A stretch of DNA of 64,000 nt from Datisca glomerata (taxonomy: Eukaryota > Streptophyta > Magnoliopsida > Cucurbitales > Datiscaceae): NCBI GenBank assembly GCA_003255025.1, contig QANY01004032.1, positions 1,668,756 through 1,732,755 of the forward strand. Direction: 5' to 3'. This document shows positions 45,481 through 56,810 of the stretch, in pieces. The notes beneath the pieces were generated by a model. That model was not told the DNA's origin. It was given only the letters and a program-made list of their open reading frames with translations, and ran no database searches. The translations under genes were made by a program, and so were the position numbers. Position 1 is the stretch's first letter. The number at the start of each line of letters is the position of its first letter.

Positions 45481-46830
45481 TATGAACATTAGTAGAAGGA
45501 ATAGAAGTAGCAGAGTGAATAGGTAAAGATTGAGGTGAATGGGTTCAATGTGTGTATCAACAGTCCAGGCATTGGAAATGTCATGTAAATCAGCAGCAAA
45601 AAGATCATGATTATCTAAATGAGCAGAATCATAATGAGCAATATGATTATGAGATGTAGATAAACTAGGTAAAGCATAAGTATTAATATGAGATCGAAAA
45701 GAGGTAGTAAGTGTATAAAGCAAAGATAAAAGAGTAGTGGCACCACTATTAGAGATATTATTAGAGGGAGAGCTAGCAGAACCAATATATAAGGACTTAA
45801 ATGGGAAGACAGACTCATCAAATGGAACATGCCTAGAGGTACAAACCTTTTTAGTTTTAGGACCATAACATAGATAACCCTTATGATCCATAACGTAGCC
45901 TAAAAATGTACACTGAACAATAGTAGGTTGAATTTTATTGGAGTTGTAAATTTTGAGAAACGGTAGCAAGCACATCCAAAGATTTTCATATGTGCATAAT
46001 CAGAACATTTACCAAACAAAACTTCATAAGGAGATTTATTATCCAAATTAGGTGTTGGCATATGATTAATTAAGTAAATAGCATAACATAAATCATGAAA
46101 CCAAAATTATAAGGGGAGAGATACAGTATGAAGGAGAGCAAGAGCAGTCTCAACATGATGCCTATGTTTTTTCTCAGCTACACCATCAAGTTCTAGTGTA
46201 TATGGAATGATTTTTTATGTTTTATCCCATGATGCTCTAGAAAAGAATTAAAGGCTAAACTATTGTATTCCCCACCTCCATGACTTCTTAAGGTTTTAAT
46301 AGTTTTAGATAGCAAATTTTCAACAAAGGATTTAAAGATTTGAAATAGTTTAAAGACCTCTGATTTATTAACCCTGGGAAAATCCATATGTGCCTAGATA
46401 GGCCATCAATGAAAGATACATAATATTTGTGACTTTGCAAAGAAGCTATGGGACAAGGTCCTCAGACATAACTGTGTGTTAACTTTAAGAGAGAAGTGGA
46501 ATAACAAGAAGACATAGAAAAAATGTAATTTGCTAATTTTATTGAAAAGGCAGCTAGTACATACACACTTTTCATATTCAGGTAAAGAAGTACAAGTATA
46601 TGTAAGATTACACTTATGCAGATATATGTCTAACAACATTATTAGAAGCATGTCCTAAACGTTCATGCCAAGTTTTATCAGTGATTTTAGCACCAAGAAT
46701 GGAAATAGTAGCAGGAGATGAAGAAGATGCAATTTTGTGTATGACAAGAACATGAGTAAGGATGGCATATAGGCTATTTTTGCTAGCCCTTTTGTACAGA
46801 ACTTGACCCAAGGCCTTGCCCTGAATCAGT
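45481..46830 (-). pseudogene. Element E integrase
   Basis: The pre-integrase finger TWHERLGHASNNVVRHISA is at 46614-46760. The core is open at 46193-46387: MDFPRVNKSEVFKLFQIFKS, then TLRSHGGGEYNSLAFNSFL. The Asp of the usual RSDGGGEY motif is His, so the second catalytic residue is lost. The copia post-integrase segment follows (45331-45975): CTFLGYVMDHKGYLCYGPKT, then SRHVPFDESVFPF. A Ser/Leu-rich linker leads into the RT. Frameshifts near 46180 and 46400. Confidence 0.85.
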
Positions 46831-47961
46831 AAATAAGAAGCATAAAAAAAGAAAGCGCAGTTATTCTCTTTGCAATATTTACAGACAGATAGAAAATTGG
46901 AGGATAAACTACGAACACAAAAGATTTTTGATTCATGTACACTGATGTTTTTTACTATATTCTAGAATATTGAATACTAACAACTTCCTTTGTTTCAGTT
47001 CAACACATGCCTATGTTTTTTACAAAGTGTTCAACACATTTGGCATGTGTTGAACACTTCCTTTGGTAGACTGTTGAGAAGATTGAGAGGGAGCTAGGCT
47101 AAGAACAGAAGTGGAGGATTTACCTTGGAAAGAGTTAAAAAGATATCTAGCATGTCCTGAGTTGAAACGTCTAGAATTAAAATGACTAGAACCCCTGAAA
47201 GACCTGAAATTTCTACCACGATTTGTGCCTCTAAATGAATTCAGATTCTGAACAGCTATGTGAGCAGTCGTTTGAACATGACTCTCGCGTTGTCTGTGTT
47301 GGGACTCAAGAAATTTTTCTTCTGATCATAAAAGGACATGGAGCTCTTCAAGGCTCATTGGCTTAGCATGAGTTCATATGGATGTCTTGACCACTTTGTA
47401 GTCACTAGGTAAGCCATTGAGGATGAATATTAATATGTCTTTGTTTCAAGATGGATGAAAATAGTCGCAGATTGGATGTTAGACTTGAGCTGGAGAATAT
47501 TTGAGTGGGAGATAGAGGGAAACCATCTTTCAATAGAGGTCCACACTTCTTTAGAGGATTGACAGCCTACAACATAGGAGAGGGCCATGGGAGACATGGT
47601 AGCATTAATTAATGTAATGAAGGCTTGATCTTGGGAATGCTAGTGGGTAAATTGAGCGTTAATGGTGTTTGTGAGCTCTCCCTTCTCATTAGAAAGAAAC
47701 ATGCTCGAGCTGGGGATAAATCCATCAATATAACCATAGATCGAATGGGATTTAAGAATGGAAGAATCCGGTATTTCCAGAGAACAAAATTTGTGGAATC
47801 AAGACGAATAGAGATAAGATTGCATATGTTAGAGAGGAGAAAGATGGGAGACTGGATATGGGCATCAACGCCATTAGAGGCAGGGATTGGATGAGAGGGT
47901 TTGTATGAACAAGGGTTTGGGTTTGAGATTCAATTTTGGAGGTTTTAGAATCGCTAGCCAT
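46831..47961 (-). pseudogene. gag: Element E gag (protease not clearly seen)
   Basis: The likely start is the ATG at 47959-47961 (MASDSKTSKIE), 18 bp after the primer site. Conceptual translation shows QDQAFITLINATMSPMALSY and GCQSSKEVWTSIERWF at about 47520-47640, then LQLKSNIQSAT: the UBN2-type copia gag core. A basic Arg/Ser/Phe-rich stretch follows (RGRNFRSFRGSSHFNSRRF) at about 47150-47235. No zinc knuckle or protease DSGA motif is legible between 46830 and 47100. Confidence 0.75.
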
Positions 47962-47978
47962 AGACGTTTTTCGTAGAG

Positions 47979-47991
47979 GGCTCTAATACCA
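47979..47991 (-). promoter_or_regulatory. Element E primer-binding site
   Basis: On the minus strand it reads tggtattagagcc, the initiator-Met-tRNA site with one change. Confidence 0.85.
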
Positions 47992-48222
47992 AGAAGAGTT
48001 TTACACATAGAGAGAAGCATTAGTAATGAAGAAATCGTAGAGAACGAGAAGAAAGAACACAGCAAGAAAGAAAGAGAAGATAGAAGAAATTAGAGAGAAA
48101 GACTAAGCTGAATAAACTCTCTCATTAAGGAAACCAACCCATGTACATGAGAATTAAATGTAGGCTAACTAAAACAATTAACCTAACTAAACTAATGAAC
48201 AAATAACCAATAAGGAGACAAC
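47992..48222 (-). repeat. Element E 5' LTR (truncated)
   Basis: It matches 42581-42805 but lacks the last about 65 bp present in the 3' LTR (the tgtaaagtaattttg start on the minus strand). Sequence after aataaggagacaacaac is unrelated. Confidence 0.8.
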
Positions 48223-48479
48223 AACTTTGATTAATCGAAAGAGAAGCTCTACCCAGTGTTAAGGGCACCCAGCCAGGAATGTGCCCACACAGAGAGTATA
48301 TTACTTTAAAAGTTACAATGCGTAATCAATTATGGGTCATAGCTAGTTTGAGTATAAACCTCTCTGTTGTTTACGTGGAACGCAAAATGACAAAAGATGA
48401 TGAAATGCTAACCAATAAAAAGTTGAAATCTAAGAGTTGATCTTAATATTTTTATATAGAACTTTTTATTAATTTATTA
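48223..48479. other. Spacer between elements E and F
   Basis: About 250 bp without a recognised feature. The exact left border of element F is unknown, so part of this may belong to it. Confidence 0.4.
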
Positions 48480-50618
48480 GAATGTCCTCAAGGGGCAAAG
48501 TATGTTGATGGGGTTGAAGTTTGACAAACCAACTCGTTATGGCGATGTGTAAAGTAAAGGCCTCAATTTGAACGCAAGTAATTTTAAATGAAAGAAATTT
48601 TCTTTAAGATAAAACAATTTTTTTGTCGTTACTATTATTAGAATATTTAAAAAGTTAGAAAGGATTTAATGTCTCCCAATATCATGGATTCAATATTAAA
48701 AAATTGTGTAATTTGCTTTGTCGTGAGGTGTAATTTGAACGTTAGCTGGCATGATATTATTACAACTACGTACACTTCGATCAAATTATATTTTTTGATA
48801 AGCCCAAGTCACTCATACTAAAATAATTAGTGTAACTTATCCTTATGCTCCAAAATAAAGCATTATCTATACGTATAGTCTATAATATATTAAAAAACAT
48901 AATCAACAGGGAAACTGTTTAGAATAATTTGTCCAACAATTATTACGTACGTCTCAAAATGGCCTTAAAATAAACAATGGTGTTTATGGTTATTTTTCAT
49001 AAATTAATTAACAAATTTTCGTATTACTTTTAGATTCAAACATCTTCGGTGATGGGAATTGGTTATTTTTCATAAATCATCAATTAATATATCTATGTAT
49101 TAATTTTTGGGATTCATACCCCTTCATGAAATTTAAAATCCTGAATTTACAAAAATAATTTAAGTGAATCTATTAATATGTTTACATATTACTTTCTGCA
49201 ATTCACACCCATTCATTAATGGGATCTATGCTTCTACTTATGTGAACCTATTACTGTTGAGACATCTATGTTCTTTTTAAGTAATTGCTATCTTAAATTT
49301 CAAGAGTGCAGTTTCAAGTTTATAGTGGAGTAACTTTAGAATTAATAAGATGGTGTATTAAGTAAAGATTTTAATGAATTATTGATTCTATTGAAGCTTG
49401 AGATTTTAGGTCCATAGGTACCGTGCCATCTATGCAAGCACTGGATGGACAAGGAAATGGGATTACGATAAACTGTTAAGAATTACTGACTTATAACTTT
49501 TATACATTCTGTAAATATGTGATAGTAGCAATTTATTTTTCACATAGTATATGATAAGAACCAAATCAACTAAGTTGTGAAATTAATTTATATGTAAATA
49601 ATGTGATGATTAGATATGATAGCATTAGATATTTTAGTGTGGTGGGACCACACCGTCTATGCCTACGACAATAAATTATTTTCTATGAAATCTGATATTT
49701 TTTTGAAGAAGATCATGCCACACAAAGACTTTATGTGGCATGATACAAGTCATTCATGTCACTTAGTGGGAGGTGTGGCCTTTTATTAGATAAATGTTAT
49801 CTAATAATTCAAAGTGAGTATTATTCTTGTCACATATCAAATAATGAATTCAATAATTCTATGATATATAATCTTACCAAGAATAATCTAATTACTTTAA
49901 ATGTTGAAATAAAAGTATTTTCCTCATCTAGGAGAAGGATATCACGCCACGCATGAGTCATATGTGGCATGATCTGGGCTCCCATATTCCTTGGGGAAGA
50001 TGATTACTTATTAGATAAATGTTTGATTAATATTTTGAATATTTTTAAAATTCAAAATATTGATTTTGATCTCCTACTTAAAAGACAAATACTGATTTAT
50101 ATCAAATGGGAGAACATATAGAATTTTCATGTTCTCTCTCTCACTCTTGAAATCTGAATTTTAGATTATTTGTAGAAAATAGAGACACATTTCAGTTCTT
50201 GAAAAATTTCAGCCATTGTACATAAAATCTAGAAGAGTTCTCATTTCCCTATTCTATTTTCTCATTTATTGAGATACTAGTGGAATAAATAGGTTAGTTG
50301 TGATCTAGTCATCATTTCATTGTGATGCTCACAAATCCGTTCATCTAATACCAGATACTAGGTGTGGAAGATCTGAGAATTCTGAGAATTAGATCGTTGT
50401 TAACAAGTTTGTGGAACCCCGATTGTTTGGAAAGAGTTCAAAGAATTGGTCTTGTCATCTCTCGAAGGTATGAATTTGTTTCCTCTTGCATTTCAAATTA
50501 ATAAAAAAAATATTGAATTGGCAAAAATATTTTTGAGAACAAGTTATGTTGTTAATGATCTGATTGAATACATGAAGCTTTCGATGTGTGTGTCAGTTCT
50601 TAGTTTGCAAAAAAAACT
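48480..50618 (+). repeat. Element F 5' LTR (borders approximate)
   Basis: The right end is set by the primer site at 50621. The block at about 49322-49400 (tttatagtggagtaactttagaat, in part) matches the LTR of element B near 14340-14450 in the same relative order. The short palindrome gccacacaaagactttatgtggc lies at about 49718-49741, and another catgccac/gtggcatg pair near 49960. The left end is a guess from spacing and a weak tcctcaaggggcaaag match. Confidence 0.5.
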
Positions 50619-50620
50619 TT

Positions 50621-50632
50621 TGGTATCAGTGT
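50621..50632 (+). promoter_or_regulatory. Element F primer-binding site
   Basis: tggtatcagtgt matches the first nine bases of the standard tggtatcagagcc site and sits at the expected distance from the leader. Confidence 0.7.
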
Positions 50633-52303
50633 CGATTATCTTCCATATTAATTTTATTTACATTCATGAATTTATGCATGAGATGTATGTTCTATGGATG
50701 CTTATAATTCATGTGATGAATGCATGGTTAATTGTTTTGGTCGTTAATCATAGTTCCTTAGATTTCTTATTGTAATTTATTTTGATTAGATTAAAAGTTC
50801 TAAACCATAAATTTTGTGTATGTGATACATGTAATTTGGATTCATTATTGTAATTCTAGATGTCTGAGAACTCAAAACGCGGATTTAGCATTTATGCTCT
50901 GCCATGATGGTTATCGATTCCCCCCGGCCCCCAGCCTGATGTAGTGGACAAGTTGGCACGTCACAATGCTGCGCCACCTGGACAAATTTGCGGCCGAACA
51001 CCGCAGGTTGCGCGGACCAGCGCCTAGCGGCACTCCGCGGTCTGGATGCATTTGTTCCCAACGCCCGCACAAGCTGAGCGCGACAGCTCCAAACTCATCG
51101 CATAGTAGGCTGCATACCAAGAATCAGTGACTGGCCTTTGTGGCCATCAAGTTCTTAGCCCGGTAGATTCTAATTTCACTCTCCGATGACATCTCGAGCC
51201 CAATTCTCGATTGAGCCAAATACGAGGGATCTACAAGAATACAAAATTATAATTTTGATTACTTCTTGTAATTTTAATATCCAATGGACCTAGCCCATTC
51301 CATCTGAATTTTGATTGCATGTTATACTTTTATGTGAATATCATTATAATGTGTTTATGTATATAACATGCCATGTAATATAGAAAAGTGCTTACCGATA
51401 ATATTATGACACGACATGTTTTCACGTATATTTAGTTTTATTTTCAAATATATTCAAGGGTAAATATAACGCACTATCAACAATTTAATAAAATTAGATT
51501 GACAATCTTAGCAATTTAGATTTTCAAATCCATGAAAAATGTGAATAAAAATTAGTCGTTAATGCTTAGGACTTCACATTTATTTTAATTGAATAACTCT
51601 AATTGTTCATTTCATAGAGAAATTAATTTTTTTGATAATTAATAAATTTAATTTTAATTTAGTAATTTAAAAGTATTTTTTACTAAGGTTTTACCGAGCA
51701 TGAGATGTTTTGTGAATAATATATATATATTTATATTTATATATATATTCTTTGTAAGATATTGTGTGGGAGTGGGTTATATGGCATTATTGACTCATTA
51801 ATTACTTCACAACTAGTGTACTAATTATAACGGTGCCTCGAGATGGCTTATCTTTGTCCTCACTACAGAGGGTGTCCGTGTGAGTCTATATCAAAGTTAT
51901 CTTCTTTGAGATAAGACTTTAAGATGTATTTCAAGATTGACATATCCTACTAATGCAATTTAAACTTAATTATTTGAGATCTGAAGCGCTAGGTTACATT
52001 CATAAGGATATAATTAAACTTGTTAATTATATATTGACACGTAGTGACAGTAGTTAATAAATATTAAAAATATGAGATATTTTGAATAGTATTTATTGAT
52101 GGAGAAGGTCTAAATTCAATTAGCAAATAACATGATCTACGCTTCGGCGGCATGTATTTTACGGAGATTGAATAATTAATATCCTTAATCGTAAACGCAC
52201 TTTTGTATATTTTTCATATGCATCGTGCATAATATTTAGTTGGCCTAAATTCTGAAGATATTTATGCATGCAAACTAAATGATTTTTTATTCAATTCATG
52301 AAT
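50633..52303 (+). other. Element F 5' leader with a GC-rich island
   Basis: This is a non-coding leader of about 1.67 kb. Between about 50920 and 51120 it is strongly GC-rich (ggcggaccagcgcc-type words such as gcggccgaacaccgc) in an AT-rich surrounding. Element B has a smaller GC patch in its leader (20800-20890). A block at about 52068-52100 (aaaatatgagatattttgaa) matches B. A (TA)n run lies at about 51719-51750. Short frames at 50885-51120 reflect only the lack of stops in GC-rich DNA. Confidence 0.65.
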
Positions 52304-53000
52304 ATGTCTAATTCTATCATCGTGATTCTTGCTTATGAAAAATTGACCTGCGAAAACTTTGTCAAAATGGAAACGCAATACAACATCATGCTTTGGACTT
52401 TGAATGTACAAGCTAGATGAGGTTATGAATACTTCATCAGTTTTATTGATGATTATTCTAGATCTAGTTATGCTTACCTAATTCAAATGAAATCTGAGAC
52501 TTTTAAAAAGTGTAAAGAATTCAAACCTCAGGAAAGCAATTAGGTAACTGAAATAAGATTACTCTACCAGATCAAGGAGGTGACTAGCTGGAATATGAAT
52601 TCATAGATTACTTAAATGAACACGATATGTATTTTATCATAACTAACTGTGGCTAAAAAACCACAAAAATTAGTTTTTTCGGGAGGAGAAATAGAAGTTT
52701 ACTTGGCATGATGAGATCAATGTTAAGTTACACATCTTTGCCCACTTCATCTTGTCGATTTCCAATACAATCTACCTACAAACATATATACATATTCTAA
52801 ACTTAGTACTATTTAAGTCTATACAACACCTCTAGCACAAACCTAGTTTGAGACATATTTGCATATGGGGGTGTCCAACCATATACTGAAGGTAAGACTG
52901 GTAAATTAGAACCTCGTTCTGAAGTATGTGTGTGTGTGTGTGTGTAAAATATCATAAGGAGTTATGGGTGGTTTCTTTTATAGTCATCAAGACCAAAATG
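52304..53000 (+). pseudogene. Element F gag start fused to integrase
   Basis: The ATG at 52304 opens MSNSIIVILAYEKLTCENFV, the gag start of this family, and runs about 38 codons. Directly after it, at about 52422, the integrase block GYEYFISFIDDYSRSSYAYL is read, with the IQMKSETFKKCKEFK block following. The rest of gag, the protease and the integrase finger are therefore missing. Later pieces (MMRSMLSYTSLP at about 52705; a post-integrase stretch near 52960-53030) follow with stops. Confidence 0.75.
52926..52945. repeat. (TG)n microsatellite
   Basis: About ten tg units interrupt the integrase remnant of element F. Confidence 0.95.
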
Positions 53001-53267
53001 TGTTTGTATATACAAATGCTACGTTTCTTGAGAATGACTATATGACTGACTTCAAACCTTGTAGCATAGTAGTGTTAGAGGAGTTACTTTTTGGTCAAAT
53101 CAAACTGTCCCCGACAACTGTTGCCACATGATAAAGTGGGAAGACTAGGACTCAAAATCAAACTTTTATACCATAGCAACATAGTGAGAGGATACCAGAT
53201 TACCTGATCTCTATACATTAGAGGCGTAGTTTGTCACTTCTTATGATGGAAAAGAACATCCATTGAC

Positions 53268-53669
53268 AAGGGTGAGGCTACTCAAAAGGAAAGTGGGCAT
53301 TTTCCCCTTGAATTTTTCCTTTTGTCATTTGTATATAATAATTTATTTAAAATGTAAAATTAGCAAATAATATCATATTCGTCCCCCTCAAAATTATAAA
53401 ACTATAAATTATGCATATTATTTTCCTCCTTCAATTTTATAAAATAACCAAATTGTATATTATTTGTTTCATTCAAACTTGTGAAATTATCAAAATGTAT
53501 ACTATTAGCCCCCTTTTCACTTACTTTTCTTGAAATAACCTCATATTAAAATAATAAATGTAACCTAAAGTGTAAAAATACAAATTTATTTATTTTTTAT
53601 TATTCTAAAATTTTAACATGAATTTAAAAAATTACCGAACTTAGTAATGACTTCTGGCCTCGCCCCTGT
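53268..53669. mobile_element. 402-bp MITE with hAT-like ends in element F
   Basis: The left end is aagggtgaggctactc; the right end reversed is acaggggcgaggccagaag, an imperfect terminal inverted repeat of the CAGGGGCG type seen in plant hAT-derived MITEs. The flanking 8-mers ccattgac (53260-53267) and cgactgac (53670-53677) agree at 6 of 8 positions, the duplication size of hAT elements. Removing the insertion joins the pol codons into HPLTYK. The interior is AT-rich and non-coding. Confidence 0.65.
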
Positions 53670-53677
53670 CGACTGAC

Positions 53678-54620
53678 TTATAAGTGTCGAATGGATGATT
53701 CTGATAACGAGAAATGGAAAAAGTCAAAGAGCCTAGAGAAGGAGTTGATGTATTCAAACTCTATCTGAGATCTAGTTGATCTTTTTAAAGGGGTAAAACT
53801 CATAGAATGAAAATGGATCTACAAGAGAAAGAGAGGGATGGACGGAAAAGTTGAGAATTTCAAAGCTAGACTTGTGGCCAAGGGTTTTACCAAAAAGGAG
53901 GGAGTCGACTATGAAAAAAGTTTCTCACCTATGGACATGCTTAAGTTCTAGGATACTCTTATTTGTTGCTGCATATTTCTTTGAATGTTCATCTTGATGA
54001 AAGCAGTATATGATGCAACCAGCGGGGTTCAAAGATAAAGGCCAAGATTACAAAATTTTCAAATTGCAAAGGTTTATTTATGGACTTAATCAATCTTCTA
54101 GATCATGGAATAGATTTGAGGCTATTAAGTCTTATGGATTTGATAAAAAACTTGATAAACCATACGTCTCCAAGTACATTAAAGACGGGAATGTAGTATC
54201 CTTAATTCCTAATGTTGATGATATTTTTCTCACTATGATTGATGTAAAATCATTATAAAAAGTAAAGATCTGAGCAGTTAATCAATTTAAATAAAATACT
54301 TGGGAGAGTCAAGCTATGTTTTTAGGATATGACACTTCTAAAATCATAAGAACAAGTTGTTAGCATTGTCTCAAACATCATTATATATATATAAGATGCT
54401 TATCTGATATGTGATGCAAACTCCAAGAAAGGCAATTTGTCTTCTCGACATGGAGTTCATCTTTCTAAAGAGCAATGTCCCTAAACTCCCCATGAGGAAA
54501 AGAACATGAGATGAACTCTCTATGCATCTGCAATTGGAAATCGAATATATTCCATGTTGAGTGCAAGACCTAATATATGCTATGTAGTGGGAGTGATCAA
54601 CCATTTCAATCAAATCTAGG
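53678..54620 (+). pseudogene. Element F reverse transcriptase
   Basis: Readable blocks are MDDSDNEKWKKSKSLEKELM (about 53690), [20 protein letters not shown] and [19 protein letters not shown] (about 53810-53935). The frame 54010-54258 follows: MMQPAGFKDKGQDYKIFKLQ, FIYGLNQSSRSWN, then NVDDIFLTMID. The active-site Tyr of YVDD is Asn (codons 54211-54222). A LGESSYVF block and SKNKL-like block are at about 54300-54360. Several stops; the Tyr-to-Asn change alone would probably disable it. Confidence 0.82.
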
Positions 54621-55040
54621 ATTGGACCAATAAGTGGCGATCAAGCACATTCTCATGTATCTTAGGAGAATGAGAAACTACATTGCTAGTATTCCGGTAA
54701 GGATTTGATTCTTCATGGATACAATGATTCTGATTTTCAATCAAATTGAGAATCTTTTAACTCAACATAAGGATCGATGTTCACTTTTGGTGAAGGAGTT
54801 ATAGTATGGAGAAGCATAAAACAAGTTTCTAATATTAATTATATTATGGAGGCCGAATATGTAGATGCTTGTGAGGAAGCTAAAGAAGCAGTCTGGCTCA
54901 GCAAGCTCTTGACAAATCTAGAAGTGGTTCTAGATACATATAAACCAAGTAAGTTTTATGAACAGTCAAAATCCAATCTTACACGTGGCAAGATCCAGAC
55001 AGAAGAATCAATTAAGGAACAAATGAAATATGGATCGTAG
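54621..55040 (+). pseudogene. Element F RNase H
   Basis: The open frame 54777-55040 contains YIMEAEYVDACEEAKEAVWL, then SKLLTNLEVVLDTYKPSKFY, the copia RNase H centre with its Glu. It then departs into TRGKIQTEESIKEQ without the usual HIxxxYHxIR block. The C-terminal third has been lost or rearranged before the junction with element G. Confidence 0.78.
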
Positions 55041-55316
55041 GATTAACTACACGGTTATGGAGAATCTTCGAAAAGAATATTCCCCGAAATATATCTATCA
55101 ACTCTCCAAAATTCACTACAGAATATGAGGATTTATTATTATTTAATTATCATCCTCATGTATAAATAAGAGCATGTACAACCTCAAATTTTTAATTTTG
55201 GGGGTTGCAAGCAAAATAAAGTGTTTCGAGTTATTATTCTCTCATTCCCTTTTATTAAATTATCTTTATTGTTCATTCATAATATATTTTTTCTCACCGG
55301 AAAAATTTTTTATATT
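55041..55316 (+). repeat. Element G 5' LTR end (left border unknown)
   Basis: AT-rich sequence with a TATA-type tataaata at 55161-55168, ending at a Tat-type primer site. Without a second LTR copy the left border cannot be set. Confidence 0.5.
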
Positions 55317-55317
55317 T

Positions 55318-55340
55318 TAGTGCTTTCATTGAAAGTTGAG
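55318..55340 (+). promoter_or_regulatory. Element G primer-binding site (putative)
   Basis: tagtgctttcattgaaag resembles the tggtgctttcattgagag sequence that follows the LTR in many plant Tat-lineage elements. I do not assign the tRNA. Confidence 0.6.
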
Positions 55341-55425
55341 AGAAAACTCAAAAGAACCATTTCAAAGCAAAAATTTCTAAAACCAAATCAAATGCTACCA
55401 TAAATGAAAGAAATGAAACTGGGAA

Positions 55426-56810
55426 CATGAATGATCCTGTTGATCAACCCACTCCACCAGTTGATGTGCTCCTAACCATTCTAACGGGAATGAAATAGAT
55501 GGAACAACGGAACACTAGGATGTTGTGCAGCACGTGCCAGACGGTGTAGGATCAGATCAATAAACTACAATGGGAATTGGTGCAAACACGTGCAAAGGTT
55601 AGTCAGCGGACTAATAATGAGGAACAAGAGGATCATTTAGAGTAAGATGTACAAGATGCCAGGTGGGTAAAACCAAAGATCAATAGGAACATGCAATAAG
55701 AAGACAGGGAGTTCCATTCCCAAAACCATAAAAGGGAGATAGCGGGAGATGCCTGTCCACCTAAGACCATAATGAAAAAGGTGGTGAAAGAGATGTTGGA
55801 GAAAAATATGATGGAGATGAGGAAACTAGGGAGTACAGGAAAGGATGACATCGAGTCACTTACTCGTTCTCCATTGTCACCGGAGATTCTGGCAACCCTG
55901 GTTCCAAAGAAGTTCATGGCAAGTAGTTCAAGTGCCATGAAGGGAATCTGATCCGGTTGACCATCCCAGGCGATTCAAGCAAGTGAAGGCACTGTATCAA
56001 CACGAGGATAAGTTGTGATGGAAGATACAAAATACCTCGTGACCATCTTCATCAAGAAAGGAGAATCTCTATGAGAGTACACGCATAGATTTAAAGATGA
56101 AATCACCAAGGTGGAAAGCTGTGATAACCAAGTAGCGAGACTGGCCTTCAGGCGAGTGTTGGATTTGAATTCTCCCCTCTTTGTGGATTTATCAAAGTTG
56201 AAGCCATTGTCCATGGAGGAAACATTCTAACGGGTGTAGACTTATATGATGTTGGAAAAGGAAAAGAAGAGTTTGTTGAAGCTGATGGAGGGAAGGGGCG
56301 AGGAACAACAGAAAGGAGAGTAGGACTCTAAGTCCGGGAAGAAAAGATCCAAAATATCAGAAAGAGAACTAGATAAGACTAAGAACTGGAGAAGATATAC
56401 TGACAAGATCCACCCTTGGGACACAGTCTATACGCCCCTCATAATACTAGTAAATCAAATTCTTGAGGTGATCAAGAATAAGCCATGGTTGAAGAGACCA
56501 TCCCCGTGATGAAAGAACTGAGCTATAAGGACAAAGACAAATATTGTTCTTTTCATAAGAGCTGCAGACATTACACGAGGAACTGCTTCCAGCTCAAAAA
56601 TTACATTGAGGGGCTGATAAGTGATGGATATCTCTAAAAATATGTGCAGAAAGATGTACAAAAAATGAGAAATAGAAATGGAGATCCAAGATAAAGTTAG
56701 ACAACCTCTTAGGATTGTTGATACAATTATCTCTCTAACAGAACATGAGGGAACCACCAAGAAGGAGAGGAATATGTATTACAAGAAGCCCATGTTATAA
56801 AGACATCGGG
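55426..56810 (+). pseudogene. gag: Element G gag
   Basis: The start is MNDPVDQPTPPVDVLLTILT. A long polar region follows with KEMLEKNMMEMRKLGSTGKD and a LSPEILATLVPKKF block (55790-55930), typical of Tat gag before the capsid. The capsid part has FIKKGESL-EYTHRFKDEI and VARLAFRRVLDLNSPLFVDL. Near the end are YTDKIHPWDTVYTPL and the Cys/His finger YCSFHKSCRHYTRNC, then FQLKNYIEGLISDGYL (56540-56630). At least five frame breaks. Confidence 0.82.

Larger units (their letters stand above)
42581..48222 (-). mobile_element. Element E: Ty1/copia retrotransposon
   Basis: Read on the minus strand, the order is truncated 5' LTR (47992-48222), primer site, gag, integrase, RT (interrupted), RNase H, polypurine tract, 3' LTR (42581-42870). 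The LTRs share gttttacrcatagag, agaaagaaagagaagaa, ctaaatrtaggctaactaaa and ccaataaggagacaa. The reading frames are distinct from A, B and F, so it is a separate family. No target duplication is found. All frames are broken. Confidence 0.87.
48480..55040 (+). mobile_element. Element F: internally deleted Ty1/copia, relative of element B
   Basis: The order is 5' LTR, primer site, leader, gag start fused to integrase, RT with a MITE upstream, RNase H. Similarity to B is seen in the LTR (tttatagtggagtaa followed by tagaattartaa, then gagcttgagatt), in the leader (aaaatatgagatatttt) and at the gag start (MSN-SI-V-ILA-EKLT versus MSTMDN-VTILLTLEKLN). No 3' LTR is found; the element ends where element G begins. 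All frames are heavily broken. The left border is approximate. Confidence 0.72.

Noticed and set aside
45615..45866. Leu/Ile-rich minus-strand frame resembling a membrane protein
   Set aside because: It is an alternative frame of the element E integrase-RT linker.
50446..50775. 109-codon plus-strand frame spanning the element F primer site
   Set aside because: It crosses the LTR-leader border and has no conserved block; it is a chance frame in AT-rich DNA.
50885..51120. Minus-strand frames in the GC-rich island
   Set aside because: The lack of stops is expected from base composition; the residue order matches no family I know.
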